This document shows, piece after piece, positions 45,281 through 57,807 of a stretch of DNA of 64,000 nt. A program made the position numbers and the translations under genes. The notes beneath the pieces are model-generated. The model saw only the letters and a program-made list of their open reading frames with translations, had not been told where the DNA came from and made no database searches. Each line of letters opens with the position of its first letter. The stretch's first letter is position 1. Source of the DNA: Fusarium oxysporum f. sp. lycopersici 4287 (taxonomy: Eukaryota; Ascomycota; Sordariomycetes; Hypocreales; Nectriaceae); assembly GCF_000149955.1 (NCBI RefSeq), contig NC_030995.1, positions 2,423,413 through 2,487,412 on the forward strand. Direction: 5' to 3'.

Positions 45281-47038
45281 TTAAAACCCATGCACATTGC
45301 TGTCCTTGGTCCATCTTCTGAAAGTCTTTCCATAGAAGTAGAACACCGCTCCCAAGCCGCACCAGAGAACAGTGAGTCCCATGTTGGTCATGAAGACAGG
45401 AATGAATCTGCAGAAGCTGTTAGTGACGGACATTTCGAAGACCGCAAAATCATGACTTACCCTGACTTGATAGTCCATGGAGTGACGAACTTGCCCATTC
45501 CATATCCCCAAAGACTCTTATTGACAGTAATAGCAACGAAAAGCGATCCAGTGACTGGCTTATAGCAATCCACTGCGTATGTACTGGCAATACTTGGGAG
45601 GGCAGCAACCTGGATGCCAGCAGATGAGTAGCCAAGGACGGCAATGACTGGCCATGGCCAATGCCTTTCGTATCCGATTGAGGTGATCACATTGCCGAAG
45701 ATCATAATGACGATGTAGGGGATCATCGCAGGGAGACGCATCTCTGGTTCTCGGATACCGCCGTTTCGCGTGGTTGCTTTTGCAGAGACCCAATCGCTGA
45801 AAGGACCAGCTGTGACAAGTCCGATCAAGGCGCCGACAAGAATGGAGAAATTGAGGAAGCCTTGGAAGGTTAGTATATGTCACTGACTGAGCTGTTATAG
45901 AAACTTACCAATGGACTGAGAGCTCATGTTGTACGGAGGAGCTGCAAACACCTGAGACTGGGTAAGGTTGAGAATCAAGAAGTTACTGCAACTCCAGCTG
46001 ACCACAAAGGAAGCAAAGAGAACAATAGGATAGACGAAGAGTCTCCATGGAGTCCAGATGTCGAGAAGAATGTTTTGGAGAGGCGCTGAGTTGGGTTGGA
46101 ACAGTCGCCACTGCAACTTTGAAGGTGTTCCTTTGCCCAAATGAGCGTCTGCAGAGGGTTCAACCTGGGCTTGAGGTGTACCGACAGTCTTTTCAGCATC
46201 AGCATGGGAGTGCGACGGCTTGTCCTGAGTTGTATCAATAATCTCATTAACCCCGCGCTCAGCCTCAATCGAGTCGACGCGAGTCCACTTCGTTTCAGGA
46301 AACCCAAATATGCCGAGCACGATGGAGAGAGCAGTAACAGCGACATTGAGCCACCAGAAGTTCTGCCATCCCGTGCGGTCTGCCATTGGACCAGCGATGA
46401 TTGGCGCGATCATAAGTGAGCCCATGTAAACAACCCAGTATAGCGCGTTCCATGTTCCGCGATCGTGGAGGAAGAAGATATCGGCGATGACGGCGGGTTG
46501 AAGAATCTCAGAGGGTCCAGCTCCGATTCCGTTGAGACTGAAGATGTCAGCAAGACCTCGGGAGGCTTTTGGGGGTAAACTTACACACAGGCTCCCATGA
46601 AGATGCCGTAGGTGGATGCTTTGGCACGAATGATGTGACAGGCGAGGCAGATCACCTGCGACGCGAGATATACAGGTCGACGACCGAAGGAGGTAGAGAT
46701 AGGTGCCCTTCGAAACTCAGTCATGGCATCTACACCTCAGTACTAGATACTCACCAGAAAAAGTTGCTAAATCCCAGAATCAGGATAGTAACGCCTGTAA
46801 ACTGAATAACATCCTCAAGAGTACTGTTATAAGCACGAATCAAGTCAGGAAACATAGGCGCAAGAGCCAGAGGCGCAAATCCCTGAGTGAACGTCATGGT
46901 AGAAACGCAAAATATGGCAGAGAACTTCCAGAAAGGCGACCAGTTTAGGGGATCGTGAAGATCTTGCGATGGTTGGGGAACGAGAACTTGATCGGACTCC
47001 TTGGCTCGGACATAGTGTTCTTTGCCAACGTCTGTCAT
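45281..47038 (-). CDS. MFS transporter (DHA1-type)
   Basis: Five exons (46755-47038, 46585-46707, 45909-46537, 45461-45860, 45281-45407), 520 aa, all in phase. Twelve-helix drug:proton-antiporter-like carrier. The N-terminus has HDPLNWSPFWKF, common in fungal DHA1 proteins. TSFGRRPVYL is motif A and IFGFPETKWTRVD precedes the central loop. The second half carries SIGYERHWPWPVIAVLGYSSAG and AITVNKSLWGYGMGKFVTPW. Plasma-membrane carrier. At the right edge of the flavonol block it could take up or export phenolic acids; the substrate is unknown. Confidence 0.88.
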
Positions 47039-47878
47039 GATCTCCGTTCCAGGGAGGACTTCGATGTGAAGTTCATCCTGGATGGTTTCACGTGCCTGTT
47101 GAAGTTAGAAGGAAGTTTTGTAGATGATAGAGGTTACTGGCCTCTTGAGTAGGCATTCTTGCGGTGGTGCAAGTGTTCAGGCTTGTGCGGTTGTGTAATT
47201 CTCGATATTCTGATCTACCAGTATACTCAACATGCCATCGCTCGCTATTTATCTCAACTCATTTCACGGTTCTTATCATTATCACAGCTTCGATGATTCC
47301 ATCTCCAACATCTCCAAAAACCTCGGATGACTTAAACCAGCTAGCTCACTCCTTTATCTGCGTTAAGCTATGAGATCCAGCGCCCGTAAGGTCTCGGTAT
47401 AGCCCATCGGCAAGTGGCCAGCAGGGATTCATGAGGGGGATCTCTTGGTAATCTAATTGTCATCGGCGTGATGGACCCGAATGAGATGGTTTACGGGGGA
47501 GATGGCGGGGTATTAGAGTTTGCGGAGTAGTTAGCGCCGGCAGTTAGTTACTCAGGTGAGGGCATACCAAGCCAATTTGGTCACTGTTGATGCTAAGCGA
47601 GCTTTACTACTTGGATTCCATCTCAAGTTCTTTAATTATCTATGAAATAATTTCCTACCGCATTCTCATGTAAACTCTTCGCTGGAGTTAATAATGAGTG
47701 CACAAGTTCAGCTTGTCAGGAACCTCGGAAGTAAATTTCCCATCTGCGGCTGATGCTGCAAGAACGCTCTGGACTCACATGCTAACCATGCTATGGAAAG
47801 GGGCTGTCCATTTTCAGAATAGCCTTTAAGGTTGCATCTTCAGATCGGCCATCCCACATTCTAAGATCTTAGTCTATC
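47039..47878. other. Intergenic, no gene seen
   Basis: Contains the promoter of the DHA1 transporter. I see no GGGGTC-type site here. Taken as the right border of the first cluster. Confidence 0.45.
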
Positions 47879-49200
47879 TCAGATACCCTCCATAAGCAAT
47901 GCGTAAGCAGCGTCATCAAGCCCAACCGCCTCTTCCTGTCGTGTCCAGTCCACTCCATCCCGGCTCGAAAAACTTCTCATATCGTTAGCTCCAACCCAAC
48001 TACTATAACTCGGGCAAATGCTATATGCAGTGTATTGCATCCATGCCCATCGCTCTTATACCAATCCTACTCCAGGCAGATATTTATCCAGCCGAAAGTC
48101 TTTCGGTTCCTCAGGGTCGTGTCGGTAAGGCTTGCGGGGGCGTTCACCAAAGCTTTCTGGTTCGGGACATGCGAAGGTTCTGTGCCTGTTGTTGGTGGAA
48201 AGCCACTCTACGTCCTCTTGATCGATATCCGCGTACTTGTCCTGTTGCAGGATAGCCTTTGTGGTAAGAAATTCGTAGCTCCAATCTTTCCCTCCCATGA
48301 CAAACTTCTTAAGACCTCTCATGCTATTTTTCCATCCTGAGAGCACGTTATGCCACTTCATGCTGTTCTCTCCTACGCCGTACATGACGGTCCCTGGGAC
48401 TGGACATCCACCTGTTGTCAGAGGCCATATTGTCCGGCTTTGTGCAAGATCGGGCAGTCGTCAAGATAAAGCTCTTCCAGGCCACCACTCCTATTGCTTG
48501 TCTTCAGAGACGCTATCCAGTCAGTCTCTCGTTCATTAGTGAAGATATAGGACCCAAGAGCCAGAACCTTCAGGTATGGCAACGCTCTAATCTGCGAGAG
48601 ATCCATTCTGGGAAACCATCTCCTGTAATGGGAATAGAATAATGATAGTACTTGTAAGTTTTCAACCACGCTGGGCGACAGCCATTGTGAAGGTAAGACT
48701 TGGAAGAACTCGTGCATTTCGTTACGGTAGTATTCTCACCCAAGAAATCAAAGTCTTTTTGAACCAGAATTTTCAGGTCGATAAGGTTGGTAGATGGATG
48801 AGATTGTTTCAAGCCTCCGATTTGATTAGTTTGGGGTCAATAGAGTCGGCAAGGTTCGAGATAGTAAGCTCTTCGATCCTTATGCCATTCTGGAGGACAG
48901 GGCTAGATCATCGTGTACGTCCGCGAACTCGGAATCCTCTTTCTGTAATGTATCGTAGATGTTGTTCTGATTCGTCTCTGTCCACGTTATCTCAATGCAG
49001 TGAAAAACGATGTCTATAACCCGATAGCGAAAAGGTGAATCCGCATTGTAGTTATAGTCCGATTGAAAGTATGAACTGAATCGAAGATGAAGTCGACTCA
49101 GATTTCGAAAGAAGACCAGGTACTTAAGAGCGTTGGCAAGGTTTGGGCTTGTACATAGAATTGTGGCGAGATCATTGGATATTCCGTTTAACTATTGGAG
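47879..49200 (-). pseudogene. Decayed F-box/LRR-like fungal protein
   Basis: Segments of a leucine-rich F-box-type protein in shifting frames: ANALKYLVFFRNLSRLHL near 49120, WFPRMDLSQIRALPYLKVLALG near 48580, GGLEELYLDDCPIL near 48440 and NSMRGLKKFVMGGKDWSYEF near 48330. A frameshift separates DCPILHKAGQYGL from the next part. A TAA follows PGVGLV, after which the same frame continues for about 60 residues to TGA near 47880. More stops interrupt the upstream part, and no F-box or start codon is visible. The family call is from overall pattern; similar proteins are multi-copy in Fusarium. Confidence 0.55.
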
Positions 49201-49771
49201 AATTATAAGACTGCTGGAAGTATAAATGAGCTGCTTCGATACGTCTCGTTGACACCTCAGACAACGGTTTCTCGGTAAATTTACGCTTGCTAAACATTTC
49301 GGCTCCCAACCACCCACGTCATCTTCTTCCTCATTGGTCTGAGAGTTGACGGAGACTGCTACACTTTAATTTTCCCAACTCAGAAAACATGTAAACCAAA
49401 GCATACAGCGCCTCAGATTGAACAAGTAGGTAAGAAACCAGTTGGTCAGTACAACGGCTAGCAGATGAACAGTGTCGGCTCAGAGTCATATAGAGAGACA
49501 TAACACAATTCATCTCCATTACCCCGTCAATTATTGCACTGGGACATAATAATGGCCTATGTGTTCTGATAAAGGGAGACCACCTAACTTAGGGTAGGCT
49601 CCAATCTTGAGTGTTGATTGGTTCGGAGTTACCCATCGCTCAGAGATAAGCTATCCCAGCGATAACCGAGTGGCCTAGTTCTCCGTTAGTTGACTAGCTC
49701 ATATATAACACATTCCCCGCGTCCCCCAAACTTTCATCATCTGTAGATCATGTTCACTAGCTGCTGTTACA
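49201..49771. other. Intergenic, upstream of second regulator
   Basis: Probable promoter of the 49772 gene. No recognisable repeat of either promoter motif. Confidence 0.45.
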
Positions 49772-52141
49772 ATGGAAGACACACGACCTACCAAACGCGC
49801 ACGGCAAGCTTGCGAGCCATGTCGGTTAGTTTCTCATGTCATCTAGGTAGTCTCAATTTTAACAATGGTCACAGTCGCAAGAAGTCCAAGTGCCCTGGAG
49901 AAAAGCCCATATGCTCGTACTGCGAACGCCTCGGTCAGATTTGTGTATATGAATCAGGCTCTGATGGCCAAGGTCAAAGAGTTCGTTCGGATAGATCATT
50001 GGTGCGTTAACAATTGATAAGCCCATTTGTCAATCGCTGATATTGGTTGCTTGCAGGAGCTTCGCATGGAAACCCTGGAAGAGAAATTGGACTTGTTTAT
50101 CGACCGTCTCGAGTAAGTGAAAGTTCTAAGTGCCATAGCATTATGAGGCTTTAACGAATGAGCCTCAGTCCAGTGATCAACGATTCACGCCGGCGCTCAG
50201 CGTCGCAGCAGGGAGGAGGACATACACCGAGTTCCATGGTCGGCCAGGATGAGATGGCAGAAACTAGTGAGATTGTAGACCCAAGACAAGCGTCGGGGTA
50301 AGAAAGTCTTCCCCTATCCTTAGAATGTAGCTGACGGAGCACTCCAGCCCATCATCACTCGTCGAGCCCAGAGGTGATGAACTAGCCTCTCTATATCTAA
50401 CCTGGCTCCATCGGCAACCTTTGGTCCTCTTCAACGCCGAAGCATTTGCAGAGTCACTGCCGAGTAGAGAGACAGAGTTGATCTTGGTACTACAAGCATT
50501 ATGTCTCCGATTTCCTCCTCGGCTATTGAGTCAACAATATCGCCAACGTCTCCATGCCATGGCACAAGCCTCGAGGGAAATCGCGATGAACAAGGTCTTC
50601 GGTAGCCGGGTCGACTGTTCCGTCTTGCAAACGCTATGTCTACTAAGTCTTTTTGAACATGCAGGTATGCTATTACAGAGCAATGACGTCTTGGCCATGG
50701 CTGATTAGAACCAGAAGGAAATACTGTCCAAGCAGGCCTATATCTCAGTAATGCGATTCAGTTACTGAGCGGCATTACGAAAGGGAGTTTTCTCGGCGAT
50801 GCTGTCGAGTTCAATAACTGCATCCGAAGTATATTCGTGCTTCATCACTTGCAGGGCAGTGTTTCCTCTAGTGTGTGGCCCACTGCCATGTCACATGGAG
50901 AGGACTCATCACTCGGAACAGCAGCGTGCTCGGCATGGTTGCTTCCGCCAGAGAAGTCAGTACCATGCGATATGGATCGAGGGATCATGAAGTATACCAT
51001 GCCTCTTGCTCAAGTTTGGCGAACAGTTAGAGTTTACGCTTCCCGCCGCGTTTTCTCGGACACCTTGCCCCCATGGAATCCGCGTTCCGATTACTCTCAG
51101 GTTTCATATCGCCACCTCGAGATCGATTGTAGTGTACCACTCAAGTACCGGTTCTCTGCTAACCAAATCGACAAGCAGACACCTGAAACTTTGCAACAAA
51201 ACAGAGGGTATTGGGGTCCCTACCTGTTCACCCAGTTCGTCTATGCTTCCATTCCTGTTATTCTCAATCACCCATTTCTTTTATCAATGCGACTACGGAA
51301 TTTCCGACATACCATGCCTCAGTCATTCGTCAATAGCTCCTTTGATGCGATTACTCGACACATCGGATGGATCATGTATCATCTTGAAATATTGGAAAAA
51401 ATGGATTATCGAGTGTCTGATCCAACGTTGGCTCATATTATTGTAGTAGTTGCCACCATTCACCTGCAACATAGTTTCGTTGAAGACTTGACTCTACGAG
51501 AGAAAGCTCAGGTTGGATTTGAGAAATGCCTTGAGTTCTTGAGGTGCATGGGTCTGACATGGCATGCTGTCGCGGTCATGGTAAGTACTATGAAGCTGTG
51601 TGGGGAAAAGATGGAGCACTAACTACTATTGAAGCATGAAAATCTACGAAAGCTGCAGCAGAGCATACAAGTTGTACCTCTAGCCAGCGAAGAGCCTGGG
51701 CTGGGAAGACCAACACAGCAAAAGTTCACCATCGATACGAGACTTCTTTGGGATATACTGTCTTATGAGCAAGCTGGTAGGCCGGATGCACGCGCCGATG
51801 AGTCTGTTTACAGCGGCCTAGCATCAACCAACCAGGACACGGGAAGAGGCGGTAACGAATCTGGCGAAGGCTATGATTTGGTCGGATCAGCTGGTATTAT
51901 TGGGCACAAGACTGTTCCAAAGGACACGCCACTATACGCTCCGGGTGAGGGTGAAATGAGCCACCCTATAAGAGGCCGTGTTCCATCTGATGCTTCGGGA
52001 TTGCTAGGATCTCTCCAACAGAATATTCAGGAGGGGTTTGGATCGGCTATGGAACCGGATAACATATTTCCGCAAGTGCATGACTTTGGAAGGGCTATTG
52101 ATGAGTGGCTTAGCCTTGACTGGGGAAACACAATGCTTTGA
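49772..52141 (+). CDS. Zn2Cys6 transcription factor of the second block
   Basis: Seven exons (49772-49824, 49875-50001, 50057-50112, 50169-50297, 50348-50664, 50718-51580, 51635-52141), 683 aa, all in phase. The zinc cluster is KRARQACEPC joined across an intron to RRKKSKCPGEKPICSYCERL. A short coiled coil (LRMETLEEKLDLFIDRLE) and the fungal TF middle homology region follow (YLTWLHRQPLVLFNAEAFAE; SREIAMNKVFGSRVDCSVLQ). The C-terminal part is Gly/Asp-rich and ends IDEWLSLDWGNTML. Nuclear. It sits next to the Rieske oxygenase (convergent, 76 bp apart) and is the likely regulator of the oxygenase block. Confidence 0.9.
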
Positions 52142-52217
52142 TGTATTGAGGCAGGCATCACATTCTCTGTACAGGTGTCATATGCGTTTAATAAAAGTTG
52201 GTAACTGAGTCCTAATA

Positions 52218-53637
52218 TCACCACTTGAGACTATCCGACCCAGCACACGCTTCTAACTTATTGCAGAAGTCAATATCGTCCTGTCCATTCCCTGACTGCC
52301 CATTCTTCGGTGCCGCTGGCCAGATTTCATGTCCTTCATGCTCTTCCTGCTGATGGTGTTCCATGACGAGTTTCCTCGTAGTTTCCTGGAAGAAGAGGGG
52401 GCCCTAATAACAAAGGACAATCTCATTAGCAAAGAAAGTATAGATACAAGGGCTGACTCGTACCTTTTCTACTCGAGGATGAAGTTCGCCATTGACAAAA
52501 ATACCAGCGTTCAGGTTTTTCTGCGCTGCATTGCAAAGATCCTTGTCTTCTTTGAGGATTTGCTTGAAGCAGTTGCTGATCTCATTAAAATCTTCGTCTG
52601 AAGCACTGTTGCTTCTGTAGACTTCGTATTCCATCTTAGTTTGTGATGCGGAAATGGGGATGCAGCGCATGATGTAGAAGAAGGTAGGGCTAAACATTAG
52701 GAACTGGTTGCAATCGAGGAGTATTTATCTGCTTACGAGATCGTGATGGATGCATTGGGATAGTAGAAAGTACTGTAGATACCCATGCCATCTTTATCGG
52801 GCTTATCGACATTGAAGTGCTGTATATGACCACCAGATGTCTCAACCCAGTATTTTGACAGGTCAGTGAGGGCATTGAGTGCGGGATGTCCAGTTGGACA
52901 GTGGTAGCACTGATATCATTGTCTCAGCGCCAGTTAAAGGGGAAGGGTTAAAAGGACTCACTTCGTTGTAATTATCTGCCAAAGTCTTCCAGTTGTAGTC
53001 CCCAATCATCTCCCACTGATGGTCGAAGTGATAGGCCTCCATGTCGAATGGCTGAAGACGTGGTTGAGTGTCAACGCCAGCAAAGTCGTCGTCCCAAGCG
53101 ACAGTGGGGGTAGCACTGGCGTCCATATTGATCCAGATGAATCCGAGCTTATCGATATGCACATGTATTGGGTACAGGTTGTTGGTTGACTTGTCGAATG
53201 TTGGAACCTCTTGGTATTTTGGAGCCTTGGCCAATTTGCCATCGAGTCCATAAGACCAGCCTTACAACTTTCAACATTTTCGTAGACACGAGTTGGGTGA
53301 TCTACTTACCATGATATTTGCAAGATAGTATATTGACTCTTCCTGCATCCTGCTCTACCAGTGGAAACGCCCGATGCCGACAGACATTGTGATGGGCCCT
53401 GATCTCGCCTTGGCGGTCTTTGACCAAGAAAAAGGTAAAGCCAGCCTGGGTGATACGTAGGAAATCGCCTATTTGCGTGAACCTTGCCTTATGTGATACG
53501 ACTACCCATTTCTTGGAAAAAATGGCTCGTCGTTCCAGTTCATACATGGCTGAGGAGCGATACCATGATGCAGGCAATGCCCGGGTAGTCTGGGGCTCAG
53601 CCTCTTTCGCTGTACCAAAACTGAACCAACGACTCAT
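52218..53637 (-). CDS. Rieske-type ring-hydroxylating/choline-monooxygenase-like oxygenase
   Basis: Five exons (53310-53637, 52962-53260, 52737-52909, 52464-52689, 52218-52403), 403 aa, all in phase. The Rieske [2Fe-2S] site is CRHRAFPLVEQDAGRVNILSC followed by KYHGWSYGLDGKL, i.e. CxH...CxxH. The mononuclear iron site is WKTLADNYNECYHCPTGHP (Asp, His, His). The N-terminal end ASWYRSSAMYELERRAIF is typical of the alpha subunit. It would need a reductase encoded elsewhere. It catalyses O2-dependent hydroxylation or demethylation of an unknown substrate. Divergent from the Baeyer-Villiger-type gene across a 627-bp promoter with two CCGCTTCCG sites. Confidence 0.9.
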
Positions 53638-54264
53638 TGTGGTTTGAGATAATAACTGATTTTAGGATTGACGAAGTCTGGTGATAAATTGACAGAACGG
53701 GGGTTAAGCTTGGATGGTAACTAGACTATCCTGTCGTGCATGATAAGATTCGTCTATGAATGCAAGCCTCTAGACCGGCCCTTATACCCTTCTAACTATC
53801 GTGCATGATACGTCTTTCTCTCTCGCATGACCCAATACGCATTTTCTACTCCGCACTCCCCATCCATCATTCGCTCCCAACTTCTCCTTGGTACACTTCA
53901 CTCGAAGCCAATAAGACAAGCGCCAATCACGATTTCTCACAAGTTAGGATCACGGCCCGCTTCCGTACCCACAGCATCTGACCTTGTGGTACGACCTTAT
54001 CTCGACGCTAAACCGTTTCTATCTAGCGGCGTTGTTATCATTCTCCGTACCCACAAGATCCGGGCCGCTTCCGGCTTTGTGTGCGTTCTTGTGAGAATGC
54101 CATGATAAGCAGTGGCCTATGACGATGGGTTGCTGAAGTGAGTTAAATTCGAAGTTATAATATTGCAGGCATAGTTTATTTTGAGTACTCAAAATACTAG
54201 TCCCACTCGGAAATTTTCAGTTGTTAACGAAATTTGACCTTACAAGCTCGAAAATACAGTAATC
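53638..54264. promoter_or_regulatory. Divergent promoter with two CGGSCCGCTTCCG sites
   Basis: CGGCCCGCTTCCGT at 53953-53966 and CGGGCCGCTTCCGG at 54061-54074. The first has CCGTACCCACA just after its core and the second has the same string just before it. Both contain CGG-N-CCG inverted triplets, a classic Zn2Cys6 half-site layout. A third copy lies in the cupin/MFS promoter. Confidence 0.55.
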
Positions 54265-56327
54265 ATGTCCGCCGAACAACAGCAAAAGCCAAAGCAGATC
54301 CGATGCACCATTATCGGAGCCGGGTAAGTATAATTCGTACCCTTAGAGGAATGGTTTTGGCTGATGCTTCCAATCAGGGTATCTGGTATTCTGATGGGTA
54401 AGTTCTTATCCGTTTCATTCACCGAAGGACTACGCTGACAACACCTAGCATACAAGCTGAAACGCCATCTCAATGACTACGTTACCTTTCAGATCTTCGA
54501 AAAGTCACCAGACCTTGGTGGTACGTGGTTTGAGAACAAATATCCCGGCTGCGCCTGTGACGTCCCGAGTCATTGCTATCAATATTCCTTTGCTCCAAAC
54601 CCGTCATGGTCGAAATTGTGAGTTGTCAGCAGTCCAATCAGTGTTCATTGTTAATGATGCGAAGTTACGCATCATCTGATGAGATACAGGGCTACCTGAA
54701 GGGAGTTGCTAAGCACTTCGACCTTGAGCGATACATCTCCTTCAACACCAAGGTGGTCTCAGCACGATGGTCTGAAAGCGACAGTACCTGGACTGTACAG
54801 TTAGAAGATGGCTCTCTTGTGACATCAGAAATTCTGTTCAATGCTGGTGGCATACTCAATCACCCACAAATTCCCAACATTGAGGGGCTGTCGGACTTTA
54901 CCGGTCCCTTACTGCATACAGCATCCTGGGACCATTCGATTGACCTACGAGGTAAACGTGTCGGCGTGATTGGCGCGGGAGCCAGTTCGATTCAATTAGT
55001 TCCCTCGATACAGCCTCTGGTCCAAGACATGAAGGTATTTATCCGTACACCTTCCTGGATTGCACCGCCAGTGGCTCTGCCCGACCCAAATGCTACGAAC
55101 TACACCTACAGCACAGAAGAGAAGGCTATTTTCGAGGCAAACAAGGATATATATCTCGATACCAGAAAGGGATTGGAAGATCAGTTCAACGGAATGTTCC
55201 GAATCTTCCTCAAATCGAGCCCAGAGCAGAAGAGGACACGCGCCATGTTTGAATCTCGCATGAAACAGCTAATCCCTGACAAAGACCTGCAAAACAAGCT
55301 AATACCTCCATTTGAGGCAGGATGCAGAAGAATCAACCCGGGAGAGGGTTTTCTTACTGCTCTTCAAAAGCCGAATGTTGAACCAGTGTTCGACTCGATT
55401 AAAAGAGTGACACAAGGTGGTATCGTGGCTGGTAGTAAGGAATATCCAGTAGATGTGCTAGTGGCAGCTACAGGATTCAACACGACCTTCAGACCTCGTT
55501 TTCCTATAATTGGTCGCAATGGTGTCAACCTCCAAGATGCATGGCAAGAACACCCTGAATCTTATCTGGGCCTCGGTGTTGCGGGATTTCCCAATTACCT
55601 CATCTTCTTGGGACCGAACACTCCGATCTCCAATGGAAGCTTGATGGGTAAGTAAATGGGTTTTCGCCATTGGTAATAGTTATACTGACCTCTGAAGGTT
55701 CTGTGGAAGCGACTGCCGATTATTTCATTCGCCTTCTTCACAAAATGATTCGCCAGCGCGTCAAGTCCTTCGAAGTACGCATTGATGCTCAAAATGACTT
55801 CAATACTCACACGCAGAAGGTCATGCAGGATATGGTGTGGACTGGAACTTGTCGCAGTTGGTGTAAGTCATTTCCGTCTATCACCATGGTATTAGCTGGT
55901 TGACCATCTTGCAGACAAACAGGGCACAAACGGAAAGGTAACTGGACTCTGGCCAGGCAGCTCTCTGCATTATATTCAGGTTCTCGCTGAAAATCGCTGG
56001 GAGGATTATGAGTGGACCCATGAATCGGAGAGGTACAGCTACTGGGGTCATGGACTGTCATGGATTGAGGAGCCAGATCTTGATCCGTTGGGCGCAACTA
56101 AGCAGGACATGATTGAATCGATGACGACTTTGCCAAAGAAGGACTCTGACTTGAGCTTCTATCTGTGGGAGAGCAGTCCTCTGCCTGAAACCTGTTTTGC
56201 AGATGGGCACTCAGAGGAGAGAGTCCAGGATGGCGGCGACTTGGCATGGAGGAAGGTCTTGCATGCCACTACGGCTTCAGATGTCGATAAACATGCCGCA
56301 GTAGCTTGCATCACGGTACCTGTTTAA
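54265..56327 (+). CDS. Baeyer-Villiger-type flavin monooxygenase
   Basis: Six exons (54265-54323, 54378-54397, 54449-54617, 54665-55647, 55698-55862, 55915-56327), 602 aa, all in phase. FAD site TIIGAGVSGILMAYKL, then EKSPDLGGTWFENKYPGC. The BVMO fingerprint segment FTGPLLHTASWDHS is followed by the NADPH site RVGVIGAGASSIQLVPSIQP and the late ATGFNTTFRPRFPIIGR. This enzyme class inserts oxygen next to ketones or oxidises soft nucleophiles. Length fits fungal BVMOs. The second exon is only 20 nt. It likely acts on the product or a related substrate of the Rieske enzyme with which it shares a promoter. Confidence 0.9.
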
Positions 56328-56677
56328 AATAATGATAGATCTTTATAACGAGAAGTCACGCTTTAAACAGATTGAAGTCCGGGGCTAATGTAGCGTAGTG
56401 AATATTTTCTAAAGTTTGGATAAGAACACATCGGGTTTGGTGGTGTTTTAAGTGGCGATTTCTCCATTTGTCCGGAGATGGCGGAGAGTCAGACTTGGAC
56501 GCTCTAGCATACGCGTTTTTCTCTTAAATATAAGAGCTTGTATCAGGGCTTGGTAAGACTAAATGTAAAGAATAACACTGACCGAACTATCGTGGCCAGC
56601 GATGGTAGAGACTACATAGCCCTGTCAATTACGTATGACTTGAGATACTGTCAACAGAGACTGTATTATGTTACTAT
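56328..56677. other. Convergent intergenic region, no gene seen
   Basis: 350 bp between two converging 3' ends. Confidence 0.5.
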
Positions 56678-57366
56678 CTACAGCTTGGAGCGAGGAGTGT
56701 GTCTCCATAGCATCGGCAATGGTCCGTCGGGCCCATACACAGGATCATCTTCCGGTGTATCTACTTCGTCGATAGTGTCCAGAAACACAGCCGAGGATTT
56801 CTTTCCCATCTCATTCCGCCACTTGGGACAACCCTACAGATCATCAATACTTTATCACAGACATGAAAGAAAAACAAAATATACCTTTGGATATACGCCG
56901 ATGTACCTGTAATCCGAAGAGCTTTCCAGGGATGAATGGGCTGTTCCAGCGGGTAGGACGACAACATCCCCTGACTTCACGGGGACTTCTACGCCCTTCC
57001 CCTTCTGAATCTTCCCTAATAATAGTGTTGAAGAGCCCTGAAAGATACCTATAAATGATGATGAGAGTACTTTCTACCGAGGCATGATCGGGAAGCGACT
57101 TACCGTAGCACTCATGGCTGTTGGGATGGAAATGGCGAATGGCAATATGTCCCCAAGTTCCCTGAGCATAACTTAACACGCGACACCAAAAAGCGAAAAC
57201 AATTACATACCCTTTTTTCCCAACGGTGCGTGGTCAGAAATCTTGTTGCTGTCTCTTCGATTCTCGGCTGAGGTAGCACATCGCGGTAGACAAGGATCGG
57301 AAGTCGGCTGTTAGGTGCGTCGTCCGTCCGGGGAACAAGGTAACACTCAACGCTTGAGCTCGTCAT
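56678..57366 (-). CDS. YjlB-like cupin protein, 177 aa
   Basis: Four exons (57211-57366, 57104-57161, 56885-57048, 56678-56833), all in phase. Small single-domain cupin: PNSRLPILVYRDVLP, THRWEKRGTWGHIAIRHFHP, NSHECYGIFQGSSTLLLG, SGDVVVLPAGTAHSSLESS and DYRYIGVYPKG. HFHP...HECYG and GTAH provide the likely metal-binding His/Glu set. The family is widespread in fungi and bacteria without a clear reaction; isomerase or small-molecule-binding roles are possible. Divergent from an MFS gene with a promoter motif shared with the oxygenase pair. Confidence 0.85.
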
Positions 57367-57807
57367 GGTAAAGTTAGCCGATCTGCATAGGAAACGCCAA
57401 ACCAGCACCTGTCCCGCCATATAAGTTTAGATACTTTACCCCGCGTTTGCTGTTGATAGGAGGTGTCCAGGAACACGGGCCGCTTCCGTGTTTGCGGGGT
57501 TGATTGGCATCAGCTGCTCGTCTTTTGGCTTGGAAGCTTATCTTAGATAGGGAGAGGAGGCGGTCCGTGGTCCGGAGGCTTGTAACTTGCATTGGAATTG
57601 GAAAGGTTGGCTTGGTATTTCGTTAGTGTGTTGATAGGGAGAGAGGAGGCTTGCACGAATGGAAGAGCTGTGATTAGAAAGGACTTCGTAGATAAATCAC
57701 GTCTCTGCATCGTAACAGACTCCACCAGTTCTCGAGATCTCAATCCAAACTTTTCCTCTTGGAGATTGTTACTCATTCCTCTACATTGATCCTTCCAAGC
57801 AGTCATC
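57367..57807. promoter_or_regulatory. Divergent promoter with CGGGCCGCTTCCGT
   Basis: CGGGCCGCTTCCGT at 57476-57489 repeats the motif of the Rieske/BVMO promoter almost exactly, followed by GTTTGCGGGG. Suggests co-regulation of the cupin/MFS pair with the oxygenases. Confidence 0.55.
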
